From an uncultured Paracoccaceae bacterium (GTDB lineage Bacteria; Pseudomonadota; Alphaproteobacteria; Rhodobacterales; Rhodobacteraceae), in the NCBI GenBank assembly GCA_947501355.1, contig CANMVA010000001.1, positions 2,554,909 through 2,618,908 on the forward strand: 64,000 nucleotides of DNA. Reading direction: 5' to 3'. The notes under the pieces are model-generated. The model did no database searches. It was not told where the DNA came from and saw nothing but the letters and a program-made list of their open reading frames with translations. The translations under genes and the position numbers were made by a program. This document shows, one piece after another, positions 44,519 through 54,332 of the stretch (position 1 is the first letter of the stretch; each line of letters opens with the position of its first letter).

Positions 44519-47083
44519 TTAGCTGCGATCTGCCTTAGTTTTGGCACGATCCTGCAAGGTCAGTTGTGCGGCGGCGAGACGCGCAACCGGCACCCGGAAG
44601 GGCGAGCAAGAGACATAATTGAACCCCGCCTTACGGCAAAACTCGATGGCCAGAGCATCGCCGCCATGCTCGCCACAGATCGACAGAACGACGTCGGGGC
44701 GGATGTGACGACCCCGTTCGGCACCGATGCTCAGAAGCTCGCCCACGCCGTGGATATCGAGGCGATGGAAGGGGTCTTCGTGGAAGACCTCCTGCTGGAC
44801 GTAGTTCGACATGAAGCGGCCCGCATCGTCGCGCGACAGACCATAGGTCATCTGCGTCAGGTCGTTGGTGCCAAAGCTGAGAAAGGCCGCCGTTTCGGCG
44901 ATGTCACCTGCACGCAGGGCGGCGCGCGGGGTTTCGACCATGACGCCCAGCTTGAAGTTGAAATCAATGCCTCGCTCGGCGCGCACGGCCGCCGCGACGG
45001 CGTCGATGCGGGAGCGGACAAGCTCTACCTCGCGGGCGGCAGAGACCAGCGGGATCATAATTTCCGGCGCGATATCAATGCCTTGGGTGCTGACCTCAAC
45101 AGTCGCCTCGAAGATGGCGCGGACCTGCATGTCGTAGATTTCCGGCACGGTGATGCCCAAGCGGACGCCTCGCATGCCGAGCATGGGATTGAACTCGCTC
45201 AGCGCTTCGACGCGGTGGGTGATGTCGGCCAGCGGAAGGCCGAGCGCCTCGGCCAGATCGCGCATGCCATCGCGGGAGCTGGGCAGAAACTCGTGCAAGG
45301 GCGGGTCAAAGAGGCGGATGCAGACGGGCATGCCGCGCATGATGTCAAAGAGCTGCTTGAAGTCGTCGCGCTGCATGGGCAGCAAGCGATCCACGGCGGC
45401 GCGGCGATCTTCCGAGCTGTCGGCGAAGATCATCTCGCGCATCACGGTAAGGCGGTCGCCTTCGAAGAACATATGCTCAGTGCGGCACAGGCCGATGCCT
45501 TCGGCCTCGAAATTGCGGGCAGTCTGGGCGTCGGCGGGGGTGTCGGCATTGGCGCGCACACCAATATCGCGGACCTCATCAGCCCAGCCGAGCAAGGTCT
45601 GGAAGACGTCATCCAGTGCGGCTTCGCGCATCTTGGGTTCCCCGGCCAGCGCCTCGCCAGCGGTGCCGTCGATGGTGATCATTTCGCCTTCAAAGAAGGT
45701 GCGGCCATCGGGGGTGGTCAGGGTTTTCTGACGCGCGTCAAGCTGGATCTCGGAGGCGCCGACCACGCAAGGCAGACCAAGCCCGCGGCCAATGACGGCG
45801 GCGTGGGAGGTCATGCCACCCCGTTCGGTCAGCACGGCGGCGGCGGCGTGCATGCCGCGGATATCCTCGGGCGTGGTCTCGCGCCGCACCAGCACGCAAG
45901 CCTCGCCGCGCGCGGCGCTGGCTTGGGCGTCATTGGCGGTGAAGACGATCTTGCCGCTGGCAGCACCCGGAGAGGCGGCGATGCCGCGCGCAATCGGATC
46001 GCGCTGGGCGCGGTCGTCGACCTGGCGGTGCAACAGCTCGTTCAGGGCGCGCGGCTCTACGCGGATCAGGGCATCGCTTTTTTCGATCACGCCTTGCTTG
46101 GCCAGATCGACAGCGATGCGCACCCCCGCACGGGCCGAGCGGGTGACGCGGACGGCGTCCAGCACATGCAGATCGCCACCGTCGATGGTGAATTCGATCT
46201 GCATTTCCTCGCGCAGGCGGGTGCGAACCGTGTCGCCATAGGTCATCAGAAGTGCGAAAGCCTCGGGGCAAAGCTCTTCCAGCGACACGCCGCGCGGATC
46301 GCGGGTCAGGTAGCTGGCTTGCACATCGGGCGAGAGCGCTTCGCGACCCTGGCTTTGGCTGAGATAGCGGCCTGTGACGCCCGGCTCGCCGGTGTCAGAG
46401 GAGACGAACTGAACCACGCCGGAGCCGCTTTCGGCAGCGCCCACGCCCATCGCCATTTCCTGCACCACGAGGCCCAGACCTGCATCAGCGGGCGCCCCTT
46501 TGGCTTGGCGCAGAAGACGCGCGGTCGTGCTTTCCCATGCCCGTGCCATGGAGCGGAGCACCTCGCCCAATTGCTGAGCGGGGTCTTGGGGGAAAATACT
46601 GTCGGTTTCGGCCTCATAGGCGGCCAGCGCTGCGGTCAGATCCTGTGGCGTGGGATGCGCGGGCAGATCGAATTCATCGGGATCAAGGCGCGCCACGTGG
46701 ATCGCAAAGGCGCGCACGAAACGGGCGTAAAGGGCGGCGGCGGCGGGCTTGCCCATCGTTTCGCACAGATCGACGTAGCGGGCATCGTTCATGCCGATAT
46801 TCAGCACAGCCCCCGGCCCGCCCCAATCAGGGTCCTGGCTGCTGGGGCGCACAGAGACCAGCGCGCCTTCGGGGAAAAGCTCCAAAAGCGCTTTAGTATC
46901 AGGAAGTTGGCCAGCGGCCACCGCATGCACAACGGCAAAAGACAGCGCGACGGTGCGCGGCACTGGCAGATCGAGCCGGATCAGGCGTTGCAGACATTTT
47001 GCCCGCCCACCATGCTTGTCCGCGGCGATCGCGGCGCTGGGCGTGATCAGCGTAAAGTCAGTGAAATCAGAGTGTTTCTGCAC
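44519..47083 (-). CDS. PEP-utilising protein, pyruvate phosphate dikinase-like, with altered ATP-grasp site
   Basis: An 854-residue protein from GTG 47083 (GAAAGGA about 10 bases upstream). It follows the PPDK layout: an N-terminal ATP-grasp part (about 1-330), a swivelling domain with phosphohistidine His427 (TERGGMTSHAA) and a C-terminal PEP barrel with catalytic Cys803 (SICGEHGG). The two downstream sites look intact. In the ATP-grasp part, the usual GGKG is GGRAK, and the MLQTR motif near the end reads VLDAV, so residues expected to hold ATP are changed. It may be a PPDK with different energetics or a regulatory or phosphotransfer paralogue. Neighbour of glyS-glyQ, as in related genomes. 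Confidence 0.85.
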   Translation of the reverse strand: MQKHSDFTDFTLITPSAAIAADKHGGRAKCLQRLIRLDLPVPRTVALSFAVVHAVAAGQLPDTKALLELFPEGALVSVRPSSQDPDWGGPGAVLNIGMNDARYVDLCETMGKPAAAALYARFVRAFAIHVARLDPDEFDLPAHPTPQDLTAALAAYEAETDSIFPQDPAQQLGEVLRSMARAWESTTARLLRQAKGAPADAGLGLVVQEMAMGVGAAESGSGVVQFVSSDTGEPGVTGRYLSQSQGREALSPDVQASYLTRDPRGVSLEELCPEAFALLMTYGDTVRTRLREEMQIEFTIDGGDLHVLDAVRVTRSARAGVRIAVDLAKQGVIEKSDALIRVEPRALNELLHRQVDDRAQRDPIARGIAASPGAASGKIVFTANDAQASAARGEACVLVRRETTPEDIRGMHAAAAVLTERGGMTSHAAVIGRGLGLPCVVGASEIQLDARQKTLTTPDGRTFFEGEMITIDGTAGEALAGEPKMREAALDDVFQTLLGWADEVRDIGVRANADTPADAQTARNFEAEGIGLCRTEHMFFEGDRLTVMREMIFADSSEDRRAAVDRLLPMQRDDFKQLFDIMRGMPVCIRLFDPPLHEFLPSSRDGMRDLAEALGLPLADITHRVEALSEFNPMLGMRGVRLGITVPEIYDMQVRAIFEATVEVSTQGIDIAPEIMIPLVSAAREVELVRSRIDAVAAAVRAERGIDFNFKLGVMVETPRAALRAGDIAETAAFLSFGTNDLTQMTYGLSRDDAGRFMSNYVQQEVFHEDPFHRLDIHGVGELLSIGAERGRHIRPDVVLSICGEHGGDALAIEFCRKAGFNYVSCSPFRVPVARLAAAQLTLQDRAKTKADRS

Positions 47084-47148
47084 TGCGGCACGGTCCTTTC
47101 GTGCCCGCAGCATACGCTTGGAACGATTCTTAACAAGGATTGTTTGCG

Positions 47149-49365
47149 CTACCCTTCGACACGCGTCAAATCCGCCACGCTGAGACAAATCGTGCGGATG
47201 CGGTGCAGCAGGTTAAGGCGGTTGCGGCGCACCATGTCGTTGTCGGCATTGACCTGAACCGCCTCGAAAAACGCATCAATCGGGGCGCGCAGGGCGGCCA
47301 TGGCCGTCATGGCTTTGGCGAAGTCTTCGTCTTTCATCGCGGGGGTGATGGTCGCTTCGGCATCATCCAGCGCTTTGAAGAGCGCGCGTTCCTCGTCGGT
47401 TTCGGCGAATTTGATGTCCGCGCCGAAGGAGTATTCGACGCCGTCTTTTTCCTCGGCCTGGCTGAGGATATTGTTGGCACGTTTGAACCCTTGGAGCAGG
47501 TTTTCGCCGTCGTCGGTTTTCAGGAAATCCGACAGGGCGTTGGCGCGTTTGACGAGGAGGGTGAGGTCGTCGTTGCCCTCCATCGCGATGCAAGCGTCGA
47601 TGACGTCATGGCGGATGCCTTGATCGCGGAGATAGACCTTGAGGCGGTCGTGGAAGAAGGAGAGGAGGTCAGCGGTATAGGGAAATCGATCTCCTAACAC
47701 CGACGTCAGACCATCGATCATCTGCTCGGCTTCTTTCACATGGTTTTTGTGCTGATTGGCGAGGTCATTTCGGAATTGCCCTTCCGGAAGGCGCGAAATG
47801 CTTCGCTCTCGCTTAGCGAATGCTTCAGCCAAGACAGGGTTATGTGCCTGCCAACTATCAAACGCAACGGACAGGCCAAAAAACACATTATTGTGCAAAA
47901 CTAACCGGATTACCCCAAGGGTAGCCCTCCGCAAAGCAAACGGGTCCTTACTCCCTGTGGGTTTTTCCTGAATCGCCCAGAAGGCGGCTAGTTTATCGAT
48001 CTTCTCGGCCAGTGCGACGGCGACCGACACTGGCGCGGTGGGCACATCGTCGGACGGCCCCAGCGGCGCGTAGTGGTCCTCTGCGACGGCGGCGATCTCG
48101 GCGCTCTCCCCTGCCCGCTCGATATAGTAGCGGCCCATAATGCCCTGGAGTTCTGGGAATTCGTAGACCATCTCGGAGGCCAGATCAGCCTTGGCGAGGC
48201 GGGCGGCTTTTTCTGCCGTCTCCGCATCCGCCCCTACCACGGGGGCGATTTCGCGGGCAAGCGCGGCGATGCGGTCGATCTGGTCGGCGACTGTGCCGAG
48301 TTTGTTGTGGAAGGTGACCTTACCAAGGCTGTCGAGCCATGGCTGCATCCCCTCTTTGGCGATGCGCAGGTCGTTTTCCCAGAAGAAGACGGCGTCGGCC
48401 AAACGGGCGGCGAGGACCTTTTGATTGCCCGCAAGGATGGTCGCGCCGTTGTCCGGCGTTTCGGTGTTGGCGACGGTCACGAATTTCTCGATCCGGCCTG
48501 TTTTCGGATTGCGGACAGAGAAGAACTTCTGGTGCTCTTTCATGGAGCTTTGCAGCACCTCGGGCGGTAGATCGAGGAACTGCTCTCCAATCTCGCCCAT
48601 CAGGGTAACGGGCCATTCGACAAGGCCCGCGACCTCGGCCAGAAGTCCTTTATCTTCCACAACTTCAAGGCCTTGCGCGAAGGCCATGGAGGTGGCGTCA
48701 GCCCAGATGTGATCGGCGCGCTCGGTCGCGTCGAGGACAACATGGGCCTTTTTGAGCTTGGCCTCGTAGTCGTCAAAGCTGGAAACTTTGAACGCGCCGG
48801 GGGCCATGAAACGGTGGCCTTCGGTGATGTCGCCGGAGGTGATGTGATCGACCGTGACGGGGACGATTTCGGTGCCTTGCTCGTCATAGGTGATGCAGAG
48901 GATACGGTGGAGCGGGCGGACCCAGCGGAGGGAGCCGCTTCCCCAGCGCATGGATTTGGGCCACGGGAAATTGCGGATCGTGTCTTCGAGAACCTCGGCG
49001 ACGACCTCGGACGCCGCCCGGCCCGGTTTGTCAATCACGGCGAAATAGGTCTGGCCCTTTTTGTCGTCGCGCAGTTCCAGCTGGTCTTTGGTGAGACCGG
49101 TGGAGCGCAGGAACCCTTCGAGCGCTTTTTCGGGTGCGTCGGCGCGGGGGCCTTTGCGCTCTTCGCGCAGATCGGGTGAGCGGGCGAGCATATCCGACAG
49201 GGTCAGCGTCAGGCGGCGGGGCGTGGAATAGGCGCGCGCGCCGGTATAGGTGATGCCCGCCTCGACCAGCCCGTCAGTGACGCGCTTTTGCAAGTCGGCA
49301 GCGGCTTTGGGCTGCATCCGGGCTGGGATTTCCTCGGAGAAAAGCTCGATCAGGAGATCCGGCAT
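47149..49365 (-). CDS. glyS: Glycyl-tRNA synthetase beta subunit
   Basis: A 738-residue subunit of the bacterial alpha2beta2 enzyme. The N-terminus LLIELFSEEIPARMQPKAA is the family signature, and GHRFMAPGAF, LVEWPVTLMGEI and DPFALRRATLGVIR follow. The C-terminal anticodon-binding part is present. ATG 49365 follows AAGGA; its first base is shared with the preceding DUF6446 stop. It forms an operon with glyQ, separated by the DUF6446 gene. Confidence 0.97.
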   Translation of the reverse strand: MPDLLIELFSEEIPARMQPKAAADLQKRVTDGLVEAGITYTGARAYSTPRRLTLTLSDMLARSPDLREERKGPRADAPEKALEGFLRSTGLTKDQLELRDDKKGQTYFAVIDKPGRAASEVVAEVLEDTIRNFPWPKSMRWGSGSLRWVRPLHRILCITYDEQGTEIVPVTVDHITSGDITEGHRFMAPGAFKVSSFDDYEAKLKKAHVVLDATERADHIWADATSMAFAQGLEVVEDKGLLAEVAGLVEWPVTLMGEIGEQFLDLPPEVLQSSMKEHQKFFSVRNPKTGRIEKFVTVANTETPDNGATILAGNQKVLAARLADAVFFWENDLRIAKEGMQPWLDSLGKVTFHNKLGTVADQIDRIAALAREIAPVVGADAETAEKAARLAKADLASEMVYEFPELQGIMGRYYIERAGESAEIAAVAEDHYAPLGPSDDVPTAPVSVAVALAEKIDKLAAFWAIQEKPTGSKDPFALRRATLGVIRLVLHNNVFFGLSVAFDSWQAHNPVLAEAFAKRERSISRLPEGQFRNDLANQHKNHVKEAEQMIDGLTSVLGDRFPYTADLLSFFHDRLKVYLRDQGIRHDVIDACIAMEGNDDLTLLVKRANALSDFLKTDDGENLLQGFKRANNILSQAEEKDGVEYSFGADIKFAETDEERALFKALDDAEATITPAMKDEDFAKAMTAMAALRAPIDAFFEAVQVNADNDMVRRNRLNLLHRIRTICLSVADLTRVEG

Positions 49366-49895
49366 TATTGCGTCCTTTCGGGGGGCGGCGGGCAATCATC
49401 AGGAAGCGGTTCGCCGTCAAAAAGTTTTTCACCACAAGGGTTTATCTGGTGCCACGCATAGCCTCGACCATCGTCGGTCAGCGCGATGATGCGGTCGATG
49501 CCGTAGGTGATGTTTTCGGTGCCAAGGAAGGCCAGCGCTGTGCCGTCCTGTAGGGCCGCGCCCAGCGCGTCGGCGTTAAAGCAGTCGAACCAGCCGGGGG
49601 CCTCCAGCGGCTCGGCGCGGTCATAGGCGACGTAGGTTTCCGTGGCCAGCGCAAGGGACATGGGCGTCGTAAAGCAGGAGCGGTAGCGGATGGGCGACGA
49701 GGTCGCGTCGATGGCCTCGAAATCGCTATAGGGCACGGTTTCGGGTTGGCCGGAAACGAGGGAGGTGAGTTGCACATCGTCCTCACCGGTCACCTCGACC
49801 GTCTCGTAAAAGTGATAGACCTGCAGGTAATAGAGCGCCACACCGGCGATCAGGGCGATGATCACAAGGATGCTCCCAACGAGTTTTCCGCTCAT
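49365..49895 (-). CDS. DUF6446-type membrane-anchored protein between glyQ and glyS
   Basis: A 176-residue protein with one N-terminal membrane helix (about 4-25) and a periplasmic part containing three to five Cys ([30 protein letters not shown]), which could form disulfides. By its position and sequence it matches the Rhodobacterales family called DUF6446; function unknown. Its ATG overlaps the glyQ stop (ATGA) and its stop overlaps the glyS ATG, so it is translated as part of the glycyl-tRNA synthetase operon. Confidence 0.8.
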   Translation of the reverse strand: MSGKLVGSILVIIALIAGVALYYLQVYHFYETVEVTGEDDVQLTSLVSGQPETVPYSDFEAIDATSSPIRYRSCFTTPMSLALATETYVAYDRAEPLEAPGWFDCFNADALGAALQDGTALAFLGTENITYGIDRIIALTDDGRGYAWHQINPCGEKLFDGEPLPDDCPPPPERTQ

Positions 49896-50821
49896 GCGGC
49901 GTAGCCCCCGGCGTCGGTCTGCACGAAGGCGTCGGCGCAGGCTTTGGCGAGCGCGCGGACGCGTCCGATATAGGCCTGGCGTTCGGTGACCGAGATCACG
50001 CCGCGCGCGTCGAGCAGGTTGAAGACGTGGGACGCCTTGATGCATTGGTCATAGGCGGGTTGGGCCATAACGATGCGGCGACCTGTTTTGGGGTCGTCGG
50101 CGGGTTGTTCCAAGATGCGGGCGCATTCGGCTTCGGCATCTTTGAAGTGCTGGAGCAGCGTGTCGGTGTCGGCCACGTCGAAATTCCAGCGGGCGTATTG
50201 GGCCTCTGCCTCCCGGAAGACATCGCCATAGGTCAGCGGGATCGGCGATTGGGGATCGTTGAAGGGCATTTCGTTGCCGTCATCATAGCCCAGCACATAC
50301 ATGGCGAGGCGTTCGAGCCCGTAGGTCAGCTCGCCTGAGACGGGGTGGCAATCATGGCCGCCGACCTGTTGGAAATAGGTGAATTGCGAGACTTCCATGC
50401 CGTCGCACCACACCTCCCAGCCAAGACCCCAAGCACCCAGCGTGGGGCTTTCCCAATCGTCTTCAACAAAGCGGATGTCGTGCATCTTCATGTCGATGCC
50501 GATGGCCTCAAGAGAGCCGAGATACAGCTCCTGCAGATCGGGGGGGCTGGGTTTGATGATGACCTGATACTGGTAGTAATGCTGCCAGCGGTTCGGGCTG
50601 TCGCCATAGCGCCCGTCGGTGGGGCGGCGCGAGGGCTGCACGTAGGAGGCTGTCCACTCCTTTGAGCCCAGCGCGCGCAGGGTCGTGGCGGGGTGAAAGG
50701 TCCCTGCCCCTACTTCCATGTCATAGGGTTGCAGCATCGCGCAGCCTCTCGCGGCCCAGTAGGCCTGAAGGCGCAAAATGATCTCCTGGAAGGAGCGCGG
50801 TGTGGTCGTCTCAGATGCCAT
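49892..50821 (-). CDS. glyQ: Glycyl-tRNA synthetase alpha subunit
   Basis: A 309-residue catalytic subunit that activates glycine. The class II-type motifs are recognisable: [20 protein letters not shown], the typical [19 protein letters not shown] and [11 protein letters not shown], and [25 protein letters not shown] near the middle. It is the first gene of the glyQ-DUF6446-glyS unit. The promoter lies in the divergent gap of about 160 bases shared with the trypsin-like gene. Confidence 0.97.
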   Translation of the reverse strand: MASETTTPRSFQEIILRLQAYWAARGCAMLQPYDMEVGAGTFHPATTLRALGSKEWTASYVQPSRRPTDGRYGDSPNRWQHYYQYQVIIKPSPPDLQELYLGSLEAIGIDMKMHDIRFVEDDWESPTLGAWGLGWEVWCDGMEVSQFTYFQQVGGHDCHPVSGELTYGLERLAMYVLGYDDGNEMPFNDPQSPIPLTYGDVFREAEAQYARWNFDVADTDTLLQHFKDAEAECARILEQPADDPKTGRRIVMAQPAYDQCIKASHVFNLLDARGVISVTERQAYIGRVRALAKACADAFVQTDAGGYAA

Positions 50822-50984
50822 GACAAGCCCTTTGGAAAAGCGTGATCTTACTAGGCGGGCGCGGCAGGGGCGTCAATGAAGGCGCATGCATAAATACACG
50901 GGAAAATGACCCATGCCTCTGGCACTTCGCGCTATTATGCGTTCAATAGCGGCCAAGACATTTCCACAGGGGTGCAGCAGGATC

Positions 50985-52781
50985 ATGCGAGCGTATTTTA
51001 CGGGGTTGGTTGTCGCTGGCGTTTTGGCCACGCATTTATCTGCGCAAGACGCGCAGGTCTGGGTTCAGATCGAGGCCCAGCCGACTCTGGCGGAGGCACA
51101 AGAACGGCTGCGCGATTACTCCCGCAACCTGTCCAATGTAAACGGCTTCACGCTGGAAAGCGGCTGGCACGCGGTGGCTCTGGGACCCTATTCACCTGAT
51201 GATGCAGCACAATTGTTGCGCACGCTACGACGCGATGGGTTGATCCCGCGCGACAGTTTCGTGGCGTTGGGCGGCAATTTCGCGCGCCAGATCTGGCCGA
51301 TTGGGGGTAGTGCGGTGCGCCCGGTGCAGCCGATTGCGCCACTGCCCGAGGCAGAAACGGCGCTGGTTGCGCCCGAACCTGAAGCGCCGGGTGTCGTGGC
51401 GGAGTCTGAGCCGGAGACCCCGGCCATCGTCGCTGAGCCAGAGCCGATTGTCGAACCCGACGAGACCCCGCGCGAGGCCCGGCAGAGTGAGCGTTTGCTG
51501 TCGCGCCCGGATCGCGAGGCGCTGCAGGTCGCGCTGAAATGGGCGGGCACCTATACGGCGGCGATTGACGGCTCATTCGGGCGCGGCACGCGCGGTGCAA
51601 TGGCCTTGTGGCAAGAACAGAATGGCTATGAGCCGACAGGCGTTTTGACGACCCTGCAGCGCGCGGCCTTGCTGGAGGCCTATAATGCGGTGCTGGACGG
51701 CATGGGGTTGGCCAATTTGCGCGACGATGCGGCGGGGATCGAAATGACGCTGCCTTTGGGCGTGGTCGAGTTTGCGCGCTATGAGCCGCCCTTTGTACAA
51801 TATGATGCAACAGGCGACATCGGCGCGCGAGTGTTGCTGATTTCTCAAGCAGGAGATCAGGACACGCTTTTTGGTCTTTATGACATTATGCAGACGCTTG
51901 AGATTGTTCCACTAGACGGCCCGCGCGAGCGCAAGAATGCGAGCTTCGAGTTGCAGGGTGAAAACGACGAGATCGTCAGCTACACCCAAGCCGAGCTGCG
52001 CAATGGGCAGATCAAGGGCTTCACGCTGATCTGGCCTGCGGGCGACGAAGAGCGCCGGACGCGCATTCTGGACGAGATGAAGGCCAGCTTTCAGTCGGTT
52101 GAGGGCGTTTTGGACCCCGGATTAGGCGATGCTGGCGCGGGCCAGGCGCCTGATCTGGTCGCGGGGCTGGAAATTCGCAAACCGGTCTCGGTCCGGTCCG
52201 GGTTTTACGTCAGCGATGATGGCGCGGTCGTGACATCGGGGGACGATCTGGGCTCCTGTGCCCGGATCACTCTGGACGAGCTTTATGAGGCAAAGTTGGC
52301 GGCCACGGACGCGGCGAGCAACGTCGCTGTGCTGACCCCGTCAGAGCCTTTGTCCCCGGCGCAGGTTGCCGCGTTTCAGCAATCGGTGCCGCGTCTGCAA
52401 TCGGACGTGGCCGTCGCGGGCTATCCCTATGGCGGCGCGTTGGGCGCACCGACGCTGACCTTCGGCAAATTGGCCGACATTCGTGGGTTGAACGGTGAAG
52501 AGGCATTGGACCGGCTGGCCCTCAGCACGCTGCCCGGTGACGCGGGCGGCCCGGTGATTGACGGGGCTGGCACGGTGCTTGGCATGCTGTTGCCGCGCCC
52601 GGAAGGGGATCGGCAACTACCGGCGGAGGTCAGCTTCTCGGCCGATGCGGCGGCGATCAAGATAGTTCTGGATCAGGCGGGTGTCAGCTATTCCGCAACC
52701 GACGCGGTGGCCGTCAAAGCGCCGGAAGACCTGACCGAGATCGGCATGGGGATGACCGTTCTGGTGAGTTGCTGGGACTAG
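50985..52781 (+). CDS. Secreted SPOR/peptidoglycan-binding protein with catalytically dead trypsin-like domain
   Basis: A 598-residue exported protein. Signal peptide 1-20; a SPOR-like region at about 24-105 (WVQIEAQPTLAEAQERL); a Pro/Glu-rich linker; a PG_binding_1 module at about 172-228; and a trypsin-like fold at about 400-560. In the trypsin part the Ser motif reads GDAGGP instead of GDSGGP, the TNAHVV box is TSGDDL, and the NDLALL box is SNVAVL, so all three catalytic residues appear to be lost. It probably binds peptidoglycan and uses the fold as a scaffold. ATG 50985 follows AGCAGGA. Confidence 0.82.
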   Translation: MRAYFTGLVVAGVLATHLSAQDAQVWVQIEAQPTLAEAQERLRDYSRNLSNVNGFTLESGWHAVALGPYSPDDAAQLLRTLRRDGLIPRDSFVALGGNFARQIWPIGGSAVRPVQPIAPLPEAETALVAPEPEAPGVVAESEPETPAIVAEPEPIVEPDETPREARQSERLLSRPDREALQVALKWAGTYTAAIDGSFGRGTRGAMALWQEQNGYEPTGVLTTLQRAALLEAYNAVLDGMGLANLRDDAAGIEMTLPLGVVEFARYEPPFVQYDATGDIGARVLLISQAGDQDTLFGLYDIMQTLEIVPLDGPRERKNASFELQGENDEIVSYTQAELRNGQIKGFTLIWPAGDEERRTRILDEMKASFQSVEGVLDPGLGDAGAGQAPDLVAGLEIRKPVSVRSGFYVSDDGAVVTSGDDLGSCARITLDELYEAKLAATDAASNVAVLTPSEPLSPAQVAAFQQSVPRLQSDVAVAGYPYGGALGAPTLTFGKLADIRGLNGEEALDRLALSTLPGDAGGPVIDGAGTVLGMLLPRPEGDRQLPAEVSFSADAAAIKIVLDQAGVSYSATDAVAVKAPEDLTEIGMGMTVLVSCWD

Positions 52782-52784
52782 AGA

Positions 52785-54230
52785 CTAGCCCCGCCAGAAC
52801 GTGACCGTGAGGATGGCGAAGACCGCCATCAATTCCAGCCGACCGATCAGCATCGCGATGGCCAGGACCCATTTGGCAGCGTCGTTCAGCGCTCCGTAAT
52901 TGCCTGCGGGGCCGATGATATCGCCCAGACCGGGGCCGATATTGGCAAGTGCCGCGGACGCGCCTGAGACCGACGTGATAAAATCAAGGCCGGTCAGGCC
53001 GAGGGCGACCGCAGTGACGCCCAACGTCACGATGAAGAGCATGAAGAACGACATGACGGAGTTCAGCACGTCCTCCGACACGGTGCGGCCCTGATAGCGC
53101 GGCTCGAACAACCCGTGGGGGGAGTGGATTTTACGCACCTGCGCGCGGATCGACGCGAACAGCAACTGGTAGCGAAAGACCTTGATCGAGCAGGAGGTCG
53201 AGCCCGCGCAGCCGCCGATCAAGCCCATCAGGAAAAAGACCATGACCGGAAAGCTGCCCCATTGCATATAGTCCGCGCTGGCATAGCCCGTGCCGGTTAG
53301 GATCGACACGGTGTTGAAGAGCGCCTTGCGGAAAGCGATTTCAGAGCCGCCGACGCTGATGAAAAGCCAGATGGTGAGGGCTCCCGCCAGCACAACGATG
53401 ATTGTCAGGAAAGTCTTGATCTGACTGTCATGCCAAAGCGCCTGCGGCGCGCCCGAGATCAGCTGCACGTAGCGCACGAAAGGCAAGGCGGCGGCGACCA
53501 TGAACAGGGCGGCGACGTATTCGGCAGCGGGGGGCATCGCGCCGAAAGAAGCGTCGAAGGTTGAAAAGCCGCCCGTGGACACGGTGGTCATTGCATGCAC
53601 AATCGCGTCCAGCGCGCCGACGCCGGTGGTCATGTAGGCGATGCCACACATCAGGGTGATGCCGATGTAGATCACCGAGATGCGCGACGAGATTTCGGTT
53701 GCGCGGGGCAGGATTTTGCCAAAGGTATCAAAGCCTTCCGAGCGGAAGATTTGCATACCACCAACGCGCAGTTCGGGCAGGAACACCATCGCGACCACGA
53801 TAATGCCAATGCCGCCCAGCCATTGCAGGATGCCGCGCCAGAGCAATAGACCCTCTGGCAACGCATCCAGCCCAGCAAAGACCGTCGCGCCGGTTGTGGT
53901 GAGGCCCGACATCGCCTCGAAGAAGGCGTCGATAAAGCGCGCCTCGGTCGCGCCGAACATGAAAGGAAGCGCGCCAAAGAGCGGCAGGGTCAGCCAGACG
54001 CCAGTTGTAAGCAGAAAGGTCTGCTGGATCGTGAGACCTTCCTTGACGCCGTTTTGGCAGCTCAGCGCGACAAGTCCTCCGGTAAATGTGGTGATGATCG
54101 CGCTTTCCAGAAAAGCGGGCCAATGGCCGTTACCTGCCAGCAGATCAGCGCCCAGCGGAGCCAGCATCGTCACGCCGAGGCAGGCCACCAGAAGGCCGAT
54201 CACGTATCCGACAGGACGCAGGTCAAACAT
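52785..54230 (-). CDS. trkH: Potassium uptake protein TrkH
   Basis: A 481-residue K+ channel-like subunit with four pore repeats. The filter glycines are seen in GLTTTGATVF, TVSTGGFSTF, ILTGTGYASAD and LANIGPGLGD. It works with a cytosolic TrkA subunit, which is not in the window. The ATG at 54230 starts the usual MFDLRPVGYVIGLL; a TTG at 54266 would add 12 residues. Its stop faces the convergent trypsin-like gene three bases away. Confidence 0.95.
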   Translation of the reverse strand: MFDLRPVGYVIGLLVACLGVTMLAPLGADLLAGNGHWPAFLESAIITTFTGGLVALSCQNGVKEGLTIQQTFLLTTGVWLTLPLFGALPFMFGATEARFIDAFFEAMSGLTTTGATVFAGLDALPEGLLLWRGILQWLGGIGIIVVAMVFLPELRVGGMQIFRSEGFDTFGKILPRATEISSRISVIYIGITLMCGIAYMTTGVGALDAIVHAMTTVSTGGFSTFDASFGAMPPAAEYVAALFMVAAALPFVRYVQLISGAPQALWHDSQIKTFLTIIVVLAGALTIWLFISVGGSEIAFRKALFNTVSILTGTGYASADYMQWGSFPVMVFFLMGLIGGCAGSTSCSIKVFRYQLLFASIRAQVRKIHSPHGLFEPRYQGRTVSEDVLNSVMSFFMLFIVTLGVTAVALGLTGLDFITSVSGASAALANIGPGLGDIIGPAGNYGALNDAAKWVLAIAMLIGRLELMAVFAILTVTFWRG

Positions 54231-54332
54231 CTGTGCAGGCTTGGCGCGCAGGGTGCGCAGTGTCAAGCGAAGGTGCTTATGTTGCCCGGAGGATGTTGCA
54301 GATGCACGGACCGCAGCGGAGAGCGGTTTGGA

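Noticed and set aside
44564..47257. An 897-residue open frame antisense to the PPDK-like gene
   Set aside because: High His/Gly/Ala shadow composition with no domains; the minus-strand gene has clear catalytic motifs.
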